DNA from: Hordeum vulgare subsp. vulgare
Taxonomy: Eukaryota; Streptophyta; Magnoliopsida; Poales; Poaceae
Assembly: GCF_904849725.1 (NCBI RefSeq)
Contig: NC_058518.1
Location: forward strand, 509,503,225 to 509,567,224
Reading direction: 5' to 3'
Length of the DNA stretch: 64,000 nt
Position 1 is the first letter of the stretch. The number at the start of each line of letters is the position of its first letter. Of the stretch, positions 24,022-35,239 are shown in pieces. Below the pieces are notes generated by a model that searched no databases, was not told the DNA's origin, and worked only from the letters and a program-made list of their open reading frames with translations. Both the position numbers and the translations under genes were made by a program.

Positions 24022-25742
24022 GGTCAACTCCACCGCACGACCCCACGACCCCATTCTATCTGACCTCGTTCGTTTGAGGTAAAACGGACAAACAGTCCGG
24101 ATCCATCATGTCAGTTTCGTGTACGGTACGACCCATTTTGAGCGTAAACTTGCGCGGGATTTGGGTCGCGGCGGACACCAAACGGACGCGCGCTCGTCCG
24201 TGTCGGGGACGCGTGGCAGGCGGCCAGCAACCTCCCACCCACCCGCATGAATGCGCATGAGCGGTCGGGCCCGCCTGTCATCCGCCCAGTCGACGGTCGC
24301 GGTCCTTCTTAAATGAGGAAGCCGTGGACCGGTCGTCCACAGTTCACATCGCCACGCCCGCGGCCTCCTGAAAACCCGACAACCCCCTTGCGAAACCCTA
24401 GCCTCCTCCTCGAGCTCGCCGGCCGCCGCAGCCATGGGTCTCTGGAACTACGGCCGCAAGGGCACCCACGACCGCGAGGCTGGCTCCTCGTTGGGACGCC
24501 GCCGCGGCTCCGTCAAGGAGGAGGCCGCATCGCCACCGTGCCAGGCTGCGGCTCCCTTCTCCATCGCTCCCAGGCCCGGCGCCGGCCATCGCGACCGGCA
24601 GTACCTCAGCGTTGAGGTCTGCCGGCGCTACTAGGAGACGAGGACGCCGGTCCCTTGGAGTGATGACTACCTCCCCAACGCGCGGCATCTCTCCGCCGAC
24701 CGCGTTCCCATCCCTCCGGTGCCGACGAGCGGCCGTGCGCGCCGCGAGGAGATCGACGGCCGTCGCCGCCTCCTCCCCGACGACCTTCACTACGACCCGA
24801 GGTACGTCGCCGACAGCACCCTCTGGGACACATGGCTCAAGGACGAGCACGACGTGCGTCGTGCCTCGTACTTCGTCGGGACGGTCGCGGGGCCGCGGCA
24901 GACACAGGAGGTGCGCGGGCGTACGCGGGTGCGCGGCATCACATCCACGTCGTCGCCTTCACCGTCTCCGTCACCACCTCCACCTCCTCGCATGACGGAG
25001 GAGGAGGAGGCCCGGCTCATTCAGCGCGTCATGGAGGACTCCATGGCGATACATGATGAGCGTCAATGGCCGGGCCTGGACCGCGCCATGGCCCTCTCTA
25101 CGACCGGCGACGTCGCCATCCCCGAGCCGATGGGGGAGGAGGAGGTGGCTGCGTTCCCGCCGGAGCTCGTTGGCGCGTCGTGGGGCTGGTCCTGCACCGC
25201 GTCGGAGATGGCGTAGGCAGTGGGGGCCTTGAACTGGTCCCCACGCCGCCGCGGTCACCGGAGCGGGAGGCCTCGTCACGGGAGGAGGTGCTGCAGGCGA
25301 GCTTCCAGCACGCCCCCGCGCACCAAGGACCGTCGGCCCACCTCTGGACGCCGCCGCCCTACGTCGACCTCGTCAGCGACAACGACGACGACGACCAGTG
25401 AAGACGACGACGGCGACGACAATGACGGGCGGGCTACCTTTTTTTTGTGTGTTAATTATGACAAAAACTGGATCGTTTCGTGGTCGTAAAAACTGGGTCT
25501 TTATTAATGCTAATTTTATTAATATTTTAAGCTTTTAAACTGAGTTTATTTATTTTAGTTGAGTTTTTTTTTCTTTTTTTTAAATCAAGTCTGACGCGAA
25601 CATGATTTGGGGTGCGGCCGCGCGGTCGGCGTACGCACGACCCAACGGACAGAGTCGGACATGGGCGAACCCATTGCCGTCCAAAACGAACAAAATTCAG
25701 TCAAACCAGACGTCCGTTTGGAGTCGTGCGGGGTAGTTGGCC
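24022..25742 (+). mobile_element. PIF/Harbinger-like TIR element 3
   Basis: Left end GGTCAACTCCACCGCACGAC and the inverted right end match at 17 of 20 positions; perfect TAA duplications lie at 24019-24021 and 25743-25745. This is the best-preserved of the three TIR elements. It carries the gene at 24434-25401 and no transposase. Confidence 0.75.
24434..25401 (+). pseudogene. copy 3 of TIR-element gene family, near intact
   Basis: ATG 24434 follows a cgaaaccctagcc leader and opens MGLWNYGRKGTHD. The frame continues to 25216 with one TAG at 24632-24634. Visible motifs: YLSVEVCRRY; SDDYLPNARHLSADRVPIPP (about 24660-24719); RREEIDGRRRLLPDDL; DPRYVADSTLWDTWL (24796-24840); a Pro/Ser linker; EEEEARLIQRVMEDSMAIHD; and ALSTTGDVAIPEP. 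After the TAG at 25214-25216 the reading continues in another frame to the tail YVDLVSDNDDDDQ, stop TGA at 25399-25401. One nonsense codon and one frameshift therefore separate it from a protein of about 320 residues. I recall many near-identical unnamed Triticeae proteins of this type (from memory; unchecked). No enzymatic or DNA-binding domain is recognised. Confidence 0.65.
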
Positions 25743-25745
25743 TAA

Positions 25746-26332
25746 TTCCACAGACATCCTACTATCTAAAAATCTTTCATTCCTCTGCGTTTCAATTTCC
25801 TCTATATATCTGGTGATGAACATTTCCTTCTTCGCTAGCTAGCCACGTAGCGCTTTGGCCCTGCTCGCTTTCTCTGCAACCGTACCAATGACATTACTTA
25901 TATTTTCGCTACATTATAGGTCCCTCTAAAAAGTTGTTATGAGTTGAGGAGAGAGAAAATATGCTTAGCCATATTTTTTTCTGCTTTTACAGCATACCCC
26001 TATTTGATTACACATAAAATACAGGCATCCATTTTTTCCTGCTTTTACATCTTACCTATATTTGAATACACTAAAGGAAAGAATATGTTATTTTCACTTC
26101 ATATTCATGGCAAATCATAAGTTATCCATCATGGAGTGGTACGTGTACACCGGTCGTGCATTTGGTCATCGCTCGTACGCAACAGAGTGAGAGCTACGAG
26201 TGACCAATGACCACGACAGGGAGGACACGAAACCAGCACGCACCATAAGAAACCGTTGCCGTGTCAAATTGACCTGATGGTGTCTCTGAACCTTCACGTG
26301 TGAGACCCAAGAAGGAGGAGTTGATTCTGACA
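25746..26332. other. spacer with a short direct duplication
   Basis: No gene. The string ctgcttttaca followed by a tacc(c)tatttga(a/t)taca-like stretch occurs twice, near 25981 and 26039. Otherwise unassigned. Confidence 0.35.
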
Positions 26333-26334
26333 TA

Positions 26335-26446
26335 CTCTCTCCGTCCGAAAATACTTGTCTTAGAAATGAATATAATGGATGTATCTATAATTACAATAAG
26401 TCTAGATTCATTCATTTCTAGGACAAGTATTTCCGGACGGAGGGAG
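26335..26446. mobile_element. Stowaway MITE (112 bp)
   Basis: TIRs ctctctccgtccgaaaatac and inverted ctccctccgtccggaaatac extend into a long hairpin (ttgtcttagaaatgaa paired with ttcatttctaggacaa); TA duplications at 26333-26334 and 26447-26448. Typical Triticeae Stowaway of the ctccctccgtcc type. Confidence 0.95.
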
Positions 26447-26469
26447 TATCTGTTTAATGCGAGCATTAA

Positions 26470-28680
26470 GATATTTATTGATTACGCGTATTGGTACAGC
26501 GGCTTTCATGCTAGCATGACATATCCTGGAGGATGTGGTCATTCTTCACGAAACTTTACACGAAATTCACTTGAAAAAACTAGATGAAGTTGTCTTTAAA
26601 GTGGGCTTCGAGAACGCTTACGATAAGGTTAAATGCCGTTTTTGCAACAGGCTTTGCGTATAAACTGTTTTGATGTGGACTCGAGGAAGCATGTGGAATC
26701 CTTTATACAAAAAGTGCAGCATAGGGATCAAGATAAATGATGATATAGGTTATTACTTTCAAACGCAATAGGGATTGAGATAGGGGGATCCGATATCTCC
26801 TATCTTGTTTAATATAATGGTGATATGTTGGCAGTTTTCATTGGACGTGCCAAAGAGGATGGTCAGGTGGGTGGGCTGACCCCTCACCTTGTGGATAGTG
26901 GGTTATCCATACTACGGTACACAAATGATACTATTCTATTCATGAAACATGATTTGGCAAAGGTTACGAATATGAAACTGGTTTTATGTCTTTTCAAACA
27001 ACCGTCAGATATAAAATTCAATTTCAAAAAGAGTGAATTGTTCTGTTTTGGATGGGTCAAGAAAGAACATGAACATTATATAAAGTTGTTTGGTTGTGTG
27101 TTGGGTCTCTTCCATTTAGGTATCTTGGAATGCCAATTCATCACCTAAAACTAACCAAGAAAGAATGGAAATGCATAAAGGATCGATTTGACAAAAAACT
27201 AAGTTGCTGGAAGGGCAAGCTTATGTCATATGGGGTTTGGCTAATTCTGATAAATCACGTGCTTACAAGTATAGTGATGTTCCTGTTGTCCTTCTTTTAT
27301 GTATTGTGGGGGTACAAAACATGTTGAACTTTTACCGAGCATGCTTTTTTCTTCTAGCATTGCAATGAGAATAAATCCAAGTATAGGTTGGTCAAGTGGG
27401 ATATAATTTGTAGGTTCAAAGACCAAGGGGGCTTAGGAATTGAAAACCTTGAGGTAAAGATTAGGTGAATGCTTAGTAAATGGTTATACATGCTATTTGC
27501 AGAGGACAAGAGTGCATAGATACAATTACTGCATAACAAGTACTTGCAATCCATGATCCTAGCACAAGTAACGTGACAACCAAATGATTGGCCTTTTTAA
27601 AGAGGATGATGCGAACAAATGTTAACTTTTTTAGCAGGAACAAATTCATTGTATGGAACAATCATACTATTAGGTTTTGGGATGATACGTGGTTAGGGAA
27701 TACGTCACTGGCTATACATTATCCAACCCTTTACAATATTGTACAACATTAACGGTTCTTTCGTAATTACAATATCTGAACCGGTTCCCTTAAACATTCA
27801 GTTTAGGAGATCCCTTATGGGGAGCAATAAGATAGATGGCGGCATCTAGTGCGTTGGTTGATGGATGTTAACCTTTCTGATGAGCCATATACACTATAGT
27901 GAAAACTTTTCATGTCATGCCTATTCTCAGTGAAATCTATGTATATAGATTTAATAAACTCTGGTCAATCCAAAAGTCGCTTCACATTTAGAAAATTAAG
28001 GTGCCTATAAAGATAAAAGTTTGTATATGTTTTGTTCACAAGGAAGTGATCTTGACAAAGAATAACTTGGCAAAAACATTGTTGGCAGGATAGTAAACGG
28101 TGTTATTTATGTGATCGCGATGAATCGATCCAACATCTTTTTTTGAATGCCCACTAGCCAAGCTACTCGGGGACACATTGCCCGTGGCGTTTATTGTCAG
28201 TCTTTCTAATACCATTGCTATTTTAGTTGGGAGATGGCTAAATGGGGTAGAGCCTAAAGTAGCAGCGCATATTCAACTTAAAGTGTGTGCATTACTTTGG
28301 ATTATATGAAACTATCTGAATGGCATGATTTTTAACAGACAAAAAATTATAATTTTTTTTGCGGATCGTTTATAGAGCAAATGGCTGGATTTGTACATGA
28401 TCGTTACTTTACCATGCGAAAGTGAAGAATCATATGGCTCGTTGGTGCAACCGTCACGAAACGATAGCACGAGATAACTACGACTGCTTTGAATGACGGT
28501 TTAACAATATAATAGGTGTATAGTCATCTAGTCCTGTTTTTGCCTGTTGTGGCAATGTTTTTTTTTTAACTCATTTTGAGTTCTTGTATGAAGTACGTAC
28601 TTGGTGGGAACTTTGGTTAATAATATGGTTGCATACACTGAAGAGGCCGGGTAATCCACCTTTTTTCAAAAAAACGTACG
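26470..28680 (+). pseudogene. Decayed L1-type LINE: reverse transcriptase to 3' end
   Basis: Non-LTR retrotransposon RT read through many frameshifts and stops. Motifs in order: FENAYDKVK (about 26610-26637, usual FEKAYDKVKW); RAKEDGQVGGLTPHLVD (about 26849-26899); SILRYTNDTILFM (about 26905-26943), where the catalytic YADD is YTND; FKKSELFCFG; the Lxx(Y/F)RYLGMPIHH region near 27100-27150; WKGKLMSYGVWLILINHVLTS (27210-27270); and a zf-RVT-like C-terminal region with C-C-H remnants near 28100-28150. The 3' end passes through a gene-free tail to a ttttttcaaaaaaa stretch near 28667-28680. The endonuclease half is absent (5' truncated or lost). Certainly inactive. Confidence 0.82.
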
Positions 28681-28896
28681 AGACCGAAGAAACAGGTGTA
28701 CCATTGGTTTTGCAACAAATTGTCTTCGTCCAAAAAGTTCCTCCTCGCCGGTACACACACGCATGCTGCACACGCCAGTGTGTCCACCATGGCAAAAACA
28801 CTACAACAGATAACAGATTAATCAATCATCAATCTGTCCACCCGATAAAGAGAACTGGACGGACTGAATTGGCTCACAGGATGCACGTGAGATTCA
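28681..28896. other. spacer, nothing recognised
   Basis: Short unassigned interval between the LINE relic and the CACTA element. Confidence 0.4.
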
Positions 28897-28917
28897 AAAC
28901 ACTAGTGGGGACACGGC

Positions 28918-29110
28918 CTATAGCCCCGGCCCGTAAGGGGCTTTAGTCCCGGTTCACCAACCGGGACTAAAGGGGCGGGACTAAAGGTCTAACCTTTAGT
29001 CCCGACCCGTTCCAAGCCGAGACCAAAGGTGCTCCACGTGGACGCCTCGGAGCGCCCTCAGGGACAGGCCCTTTAGTCCCGGGTCTTAACACGGACCGGG
29101 ACTAAAGAGT
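28918..29110. repeat. CACTA left subterminal palindromes
   Basis: Successive inverted pairs of ctttagtcccgg / ccgggactaaag (about 28940-28972, 28980-29005, 29070-29106). In CACTA elements such subterminal repeats are the binding sites for the TnpA-type protein. Confidence 0.85.
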
Positions 29111-29347
29111 TTCTGTAGATTTTGTTTATTTTTGGTTTTTAGGGTTTTAAGGTTTAGGTGTTCGGGAAATTAAGGTGATGCCTCGTTAGGTGTTCGGGAA
29201 TTAGTTTTCTTATAATTCTAAATTGAAATAATTATGCATATATATATATAAGATTAACTTATCTTACAAGCGAGCATATATATACAATTATATGGAGATC
29301 TGAATTATCGGGACTAGAGCCCGTCTATTTGATTACATGGACCAACA

Positions 29348-31562
29348 TCAGTAATGGCTCCTAGCTACACTAAATCGTCCTTTGTCATCTATAGCTTCCG
29401 TCCTCAGAAAGGTCGCAAGCTCCTCTGCAACAGCAATCGCGCGTTTCTCTGGTAGGGACTTCTTCCTCATGGCCGTGTACTATATAAGAAGAGGAGATGA
29501 ATATGAATATCAATCATGATAACAAAAATGACGGGTAAAAATAGTGGTGTGAATGTTCATTGCTTACGTCGTATCTGTGATCCTTGTGCTCAGAGGTAAA
29601 CGTGCGAATGGTCTCGCAAATATAGTATCCGCATAGATGCGTCCCCCGTGGCTGCTGGTCGCACTTTACGAGAATAGAATATATATAATCAAAATAATAA
29701 GCTAGCATCATAAATGTATTGAAAATAGAAGTATATCATACTACTACTTACCTGAGCCGCTCTAAAGGTCAGCTTCTCAGGCTCGATACCGGGAGTCACG
29801 CACTTGAACCGCTTCCAAACCCTGCCCGACAAGGAAAATGATTTGCTAAGTTTTTCATTAATTGATATATCAGAAAATCATCGAAAGAGACCGATAGAGC
29901 GCAAGAATGATTGAAATTACCCTTGAAGCATGTCCCGCAGGCTTTGCAACTGTTCCAAGGGTCTCGATAATGGGTCGAAGGCATCAACTCTTCCCTTATC
30001 AATTTGAATGTCCAACAGAATCCAATGAAAGCTGCACATGTATATATATGTGTCACTAACTTATCAATTACACTTATAAGTGAATGGACACAACAGAGTA
30101 AAGACCCTCACTTGAAGTTGTATGAAAACAGTATGTGGTCACAAATTTTTTGATCTGTTAGAAACCTTAGACGGTTTTCCTCCGTCTCCTTGGGTTTATC
30201 AGTTAGCGTCGCTATATGTATTTTATCCGGGTCAATAAACCCAATATTTAGGATGTTCCTATTTTTACAATCCAGAATCTTCATTCTGCATAATAGAGTA
30301 CAAGTTATATGTAGACAATGAATTGAAATAACTAAACAAGTTATATGTAGACAACGAATTGAAAAACTTACAGACAATAACAACTCATAAGCGATTTGTC
30401 GAGGGCGTCGACATTGTACATCTGGAAGAGTTCATCAAAGTCGATATGGATTTCTTCGGGGCGGCCGTAGTACTCCCGTGGGACACTCACCACGATCATC
30501 GTTCTCCCGTTCTTTGATTCACTTAAGTACCATGTATGCAAGTAACGCATATTTGTTGGGAGATCATCTTTGCTAACCAAAGGCGCTCCCATGACAAACT
30601 GTGGCTTAGGAGCTACCACAGCCTTGGGTAACCTGTCATCTTGGGAAGCCAGAATGTCTTCAACCGGGATACCCCATTCATCCGCCCACTTCTTTGCAAA
30701 TTCCAAATCTTGCCCCTGCACCGGAGGGGGGACATTCTCGGGTAACACCCTGAGGGGTGGGATCACTGTTTGGCCTGTTGTCCAAGCTGAGGAACGTCTG
30801 ATATTTTTTGCTTGTAGTTGAACTTGATTTGCTCCCACTTGCACTTGCACGTGATCTCCTCTTTTTCACTTCCTTTTACAATGTGCGTGTATAGTCATCA
30901 GGCTTATGGTGTAATTCATACTGTGATGGAAGGTTCGTGAAGTATTTTGCAAATGCTATTTGCTTCTCGGTGTATTCCGGGCGGGGCTCGGGTTCCGTCT
31001 TTTTCATCTGCGCATCATGATGTTCCTTTGCTATCCTGGCGTTTTCCTCGGCGGTACGATCATAAGGTCTGATAGGAAGATTAGCATGAGGTACCTTTGG
31101 GAGGGGCGACAGTTTGCGCTTTGGGGGGCTCCGTCGCTTAGAAATCATCGGCGGAGCGTTCTTGCTGGCACGCTTCCGCTTAGTATCCGAAGCGGGCGGC
31201 GGCGGAGACGGACGACCCAAGTCCGACGGCGGTGATCGAGATGGACTCGTGTTGTGCTGGCCGACGTCATGTGGAGGGCTTGGAGGTGATGGAGGTGTAG
31301 GTGACCTACGACGACTCGGAGGCGGTGTTGTCCTTGGGGCCGATCCTGGAAGCTTGATGTAGTTCTTGTCCCATAGGATGACTCCATCCAGTACTTCTCC
31401 GAGTGTCCTCTCATCTTCGGGTCCAGCTATGTCGAGCTTCATATCATGAAACCCCGCCATGATTTCATCCACCCCGACTTTAGCAAAGCCAGCTGGAATC
31501 TCACGGCCATGCCAGCGTGCATCAGGGCCAGAAGGTAAAGCTTGTCTGACGGCCACCTTCAT
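29348..31562 (-). CDS. TnpA-like gene, 3' half with Ulp1-type protease domain
   Basis: Minus strand. The first part (31562 down to 30876) encodes AGPEDERTLGEVLDGVILWD and a Pro/Arg/Lys-rich linker. A TAA at about 30876-30878 and a small frameshift between about 30770 and 30870 break it. From about 30800 to 30372 the frame reads RVLPENVPPPVQGQDLEFAK and DEWGIPVEDILASQDD. Five further exons follow with consensus gt/ag edges: 30285-30112, 30031-29921, 29821-29752, 29663-29568 and 29479-29348. They give YNFNFHWILLDI (catalytic His), DAFDPL (Asp), and QQPRGTHLCGYYICE (Gln and the nucleophile Cys), then YTAMRKKSLPEKR and end at TGA 29348-29350. This arrangement matches the C48/Ulp1 cysteine protease fold. 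No stop occurs in these exons. Role of the protease in transposition is unknown. Confidence 0.72.
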
Positions 31563-31599
31563 GGATATGTTATTGAATTTCTGATGGAGTTCACATTAT

Positions 31600-33158
31600 G
31601 TTGACTCCTTGATTCCATCCACGGGGTACCCGGGACCGCCCTCTATCATTCTTCGTGCATCGTCGGGCGGGGCCTCAGATTCAGCCACGCCGCTTTTCCG
31701 CTTAGATGGGGCGCCGGTAATATCGAGTGCAGGATCTTCCTGGCGCGCTACTCCTCTAAGCTCATCAATCTACTTCTGTTGCTCGTTAATCCTGGCAAGC
31801 AACTGGTTGAACTTGTCATTCTCCTCATCCTGCTGCCGCTTCTTTGCTCTCGCTCGGCTTCTGTAAGTGTCTTGGTCTCTGGCAAACCCAAGCCACCACG
31901 GGCAAGAAGGACCGAAGCCTCGCGTGCGTCCTCCATGTTCGTCATTGCCGAGGACCAGTGTGAGCAAATCTTTCTCTCTATCTGCAGTGAACTGTCTTTT
32001 TCCCTCCTTAATTTATTTCACTATCTTTTTCCAATTCTCCCTGGGTATCCTAAGACCGTCACTACAGATGAGGTCCCCTGTTTCTTCGTCGTACGAACCA
32101 CCATGCGCAAGGAACCAATTTCTTGCTCTCAATTCCCACTCATCACGGAGTGGTTCAGGTATGATGCCTTTAGCTAGCAGATCTTGCTCTTTCTTATCCC
32201 ACTTTGGGATGGCAGTCTCATAGCCCCCTGGCCCCAGCTTGTGGTGATATTTCTTCTTGTCGGCATTTTTCTTGTTCTTTTCTGATAATGCCTGGGCATA
32301 TTTTGACTCCTTGTACTCTTGAAATGCATTCCAGTGATTCGCCTGCTTGGCTAGATACCCCTCGAATACTGGCACTTTCTTTGTCTTCAGATTGTTTTTT
32401 CATAGCTTCTTCTTCCAGCTACGGAACAGTTCGACCATCTTCTTTAGAGTACACTGCTTGACTTTGGCCCTCAGTTTTTTTGCGGCGTCTTCATTCTCAC
32501 ATTCTGGCAGGTTGAAATGTGACATGAGATCATTCCAAAGATTATCTTTGTACCTTTCAGCGACATAGCCACTATCGGCTGCCCCTTTGCGCTTGTTCCA
32601 CTCCCGAACGCTGATCGGGATGTGATCCCTAACGAGAACTCCGCATTGCTTCTTGAATGTGTCAGCAGCATTCTTAGGAAGCTTGGGTTCGCCCGTAGGC
32701 AATATCACCTCAAAGGTGTAATACGTCCGTGCATCCAACTTTCTAGTCGGGCCTCGTTTCATAGCTTTGCTCGATGTGGAGGCCTAAGAGGGAGAAACAT
32801 TCGTCAAATGAATGTATATGTATACAATATAGAGCTATCTCCAATATTTTTCACATATTACAAGTGATTGTCGAACTTCATATGTATACCTCGCCGGACT
32901 TTATTATTTCTCCACCAGCTTCTCCACGGCTTCTCCATCAGTGGAGCTCTCACCTTCTCCGTCATTAGACCTATCTCCTGCCCCATCGACTTCATCTTCG
33001 TGTCGGTCGACCTCCATTCCATATCCGGAGGGGTTTAGATATGACGATGGAGATTCAGCTGGTTCAACGTCGGGGCCGTCTTTGATTATATCTTCGAGAA
33101 GTTCTTCCTCTTCGAGGTTCTTGATATGTGGATCCATAGTTTTGCAAAAAACGGACAT
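31600..33158 (-). pseudogene. TnpA-like gene, 5' half (plant transposase Ptta/En/Spm type)
   Basis: First exon from ATG near 33137 (MDPHIKNLEEEELLEDI, acidic, ending VEKLVEK at 32904). After an intron whose acceptor ctcttag precedes 32782, the next exon reads GPTRKLDARTYYTFEV, CGVLVRDHIPISVREWNKRK and LKKMVELFRSWKKKL, then a TGA at 32400-32402. The same frame continues KNNLKTKKVPVFEGY, QDLLAKGIIPEP, then a TAA at 32013-32015, DLLTLVLGNDEHGGRTRG (about 31930-31960) and a coiled-coil-like KKRQQDEENDKFNQLLA, then a TAG near 31770. The pattern (conserved core, LTL.LG..EHGGRVRG, then heptads) is that of the CACTA TnpA-like DNA-binding protein. At least three nonsense codons make this half a pseudogene, in contrast with the open protease exons downstream. 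Confidence 0.65.
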
Positions 33159-33224
33159 TTGATTAACTAATAAACTAACAAACTATATAAGAGGGGTTGG
33201 AAACTTCGAAGTGTCGTTTTATAT

Positions 33225-33490
33225 AGGAGGACCTTTAGTCCCGGGTCTTGGCTAGAACCTAAACTCTAAAATATGTCTACCAGATTCTCTTAACCTTTAA
33301 GGATTTAACAAAATGGCGACATTCTAGATGTGTAGAAAATGATGCTATTTTTCCTGATCTCATCTACCCTTCTATATGTCACATTGTCTAGTGTCAAAGG
33401 ACTTTGTTGAACTTTGTACCAAAAAAGAATTATTCTATCAGGAACTCCGTTCCAAAACAACTTTAGTCCCGGGTCGTGGCTCCACCCGGG
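33225..33490. repeat. Internal copies of CACTA subterminal motif
   Basis: ctttagtcccgggtc at about 33232 and a full ctttagtcccggg...cccgggactcc palindrome at about 33460-33492, upstream of the TnpA-like gene. Same motif as the element ends, but internal. Confidence 0.6.
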
Positions 33491-33701
33491 ACTCCTAGAT
33501 TTCTGCATAGTATTCAAAGTAGGAGTACTTTTCCAATTTGAGCATTCAATAAGCAAAACCAAATAGTAAAATAAAGTAGTATTCAAATTAGCATGCATTC
33601 AATTATAAGCAAAACTACATCATCTCTTTTGTCCGTACATCGTCGAATATTATCACCAATACTCCTCGAATACTATCATACATATAGCATCACTGATAAC
33701 G

Positions 33702-34043
33702 CTAGAACCGTAGCGCCCGACGGGTATCGTCGCGGGCGATGGACACCCAAAGAGAAGGAACCATCACAGGATCATAGCTCCAGTGAGATACCTGAAGAAC
33801 CCGCCAGGTATGCTCGAACCTGCCCTCCAACGCAACCATGTAGCGACGGACGTGCTCATCCTCCTCGCTGGCACGGTGACGTACCACCTCCGCGGTGTCC
33901 GGAAGCCTCGGCACCGTCACTGGCCCACGCGACCGCCACCAAACAAGGATCGGGTCAACAACGGGTTGGCTCCTCACCAACCTACGCCCCCCCGGAAGTT
34001 AGCAGCTCCCAATACCAGCCGGGCGGAGCCCAGTCCCGGACAT
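33702..34043 (-). pseudogene. Third small ORF in the CACTA element
   Basis: From ATG 34043 (MSGTGLRPAGIGSC) an in-frame TAA is met after 14 codons. The frame then continues RRLVRSQPVVDPILVWWRS, PVTVPRLPDTAEVVRHRA, ALEGRFEHTWRVLQVSHW to a stop at 33702. I recall the PIVDPILVWWRSRGPVT-type string as a recurrent open frame of wheat CACTA elements (from memory). Function unknown. It lies upstream of, and is transcribed in the same direction as, the TnpA-like gene. Confidence 0.45.
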
Positions 34044-34263
34044 GGCCCCTCTGATCAAGCAGGTGTCCTCCGCCGAGTCGACGACGAGGATGCGGGATAG
34101 GCATCGTAAAATGAACTAAAAAAATAAACTAGTTCTATTAATTTTCTTGCTAAAAATAAACTAATTGTATATATAGTAAAATAAACTATTAACACTTAAG
34201 CATATACAATAGCAAAATTAAGCAATAATCTAAGAAACACTAATTAAGCATCTATATACGTAG

Positions 34264-34657
34264 AAATGTCTTCTTCTTTCTTATTTTCTTCTCCGCTTCT
34301 TCTTTAACTTCTCTTCTTCTACTTCTCCTCTTCTTCTATTTTTCCTCTTCTTCTCCTCTCCTCCTCTTTTTATTCTCCTTTTTCTTCTTTTCTTCTCCTC
34401 CTCTTCTTATTTTCCTTTTTCCTAATCTTATTTTCTTATTTTTGTTCATCTTTTTTCTTCTTGTAACCCTAACCTAATTCTAAATATTACTAACCCTAAT
34501 AATCTAGCACAAACCTAATAACAATAGGAATTAAATGACAAAAAAAACTTTTCTTCTCCTTTTTCTTCTTTTCTTCTCCTTTTTCTTCTTTTCTTCCCTT
34601 TTTCTTCTTTTCTTCTCCTTTTTCTTCTTTTCTTCTCCTTTTTCTTCTTTTCTTCTA
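34264..34657. repeat. CT-rich low-complexity tract
   Basis: Almost pure pyrimidine on the plus strand, with a cleaner tandem section (ctttttcttcttttcttctc units of about 25 bases) at 34547-34657. Open frames through it are artefacts. Confidence 0.85.
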
Positions 34658-34869
34658 CCGGCCGGAGTGTTGGGGAGGAGGGGGCGGGGGGCTTACCGGC
34701 CGGAGGCGTCGACGACGGCGAGGAGGACGGCAGGCGACGACGAGGAGGACGGCGGGCAGCCTGACGGCGTCGTCGCGCGAGTTTGTCGGTGCCGCGCCGG
34801 GCAGGAGAACGAGGAAGAAGAGAGAACGAAATGCGATTTGGGTTGGAAATTTTCTAACTCCCGCTTATA

Positions 34870-35130
34870 TAGGTGGATCTTTAGTCCCGGTTCGGGGCTT
34901 GAACCGGGACTAAAGACACCCTTTAGTCCCGGGTGGAGCCACGACCCGGGACTAAAGGCCCTTTTTCGGCAGACCAAAAGACGGAAAGCAGGGGCCTTTA
35001 GTCCCAGGTGGAGCCACGACCTGGGACTAAAGGCCCGTGCTCGGTAGGCGGCAGGCGAGGGGCTTTAGTCCCGGGTCATGGCTCCACCCGGGACTAAAGC
35101 CCCTCCGCTGGCTGCACGATAAGTTTAGTC
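34870..35130. repeat. Internal array of four CACTA subterminal palindromes
   Basis: Four inverted pairs at about 34878-34915, 34921-34958, 34996-35033 and 35062-35099, each ctttagtccc(g/a)gg...cc(c/t)gggactaaag around a short spacer. They precede ccacctcgcccagcgaggggg and an agtttataagcccc TATA-like string near 35160-35174. The array lies between the two divergently placed coding blocks, where a central promoter region would be expected. Confidence 0.75.
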
Positions 35131-35239
35131 CCACCTCGCCCAGCGAGGGGGACTAACACTAGTTTATAAGCCCCGTCGCAGCATCTCTATCGAGCTCCTC
35201 TCAAAAGTAGGCTTACAGGCCTAAACTGAGTGTAAATTT

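Noticed and set aside
34535..35047. 170-codon ORF
   Set aside because: Starts in a pyrimidine-rich low-complexity tract and runs through CACTA palindromes.
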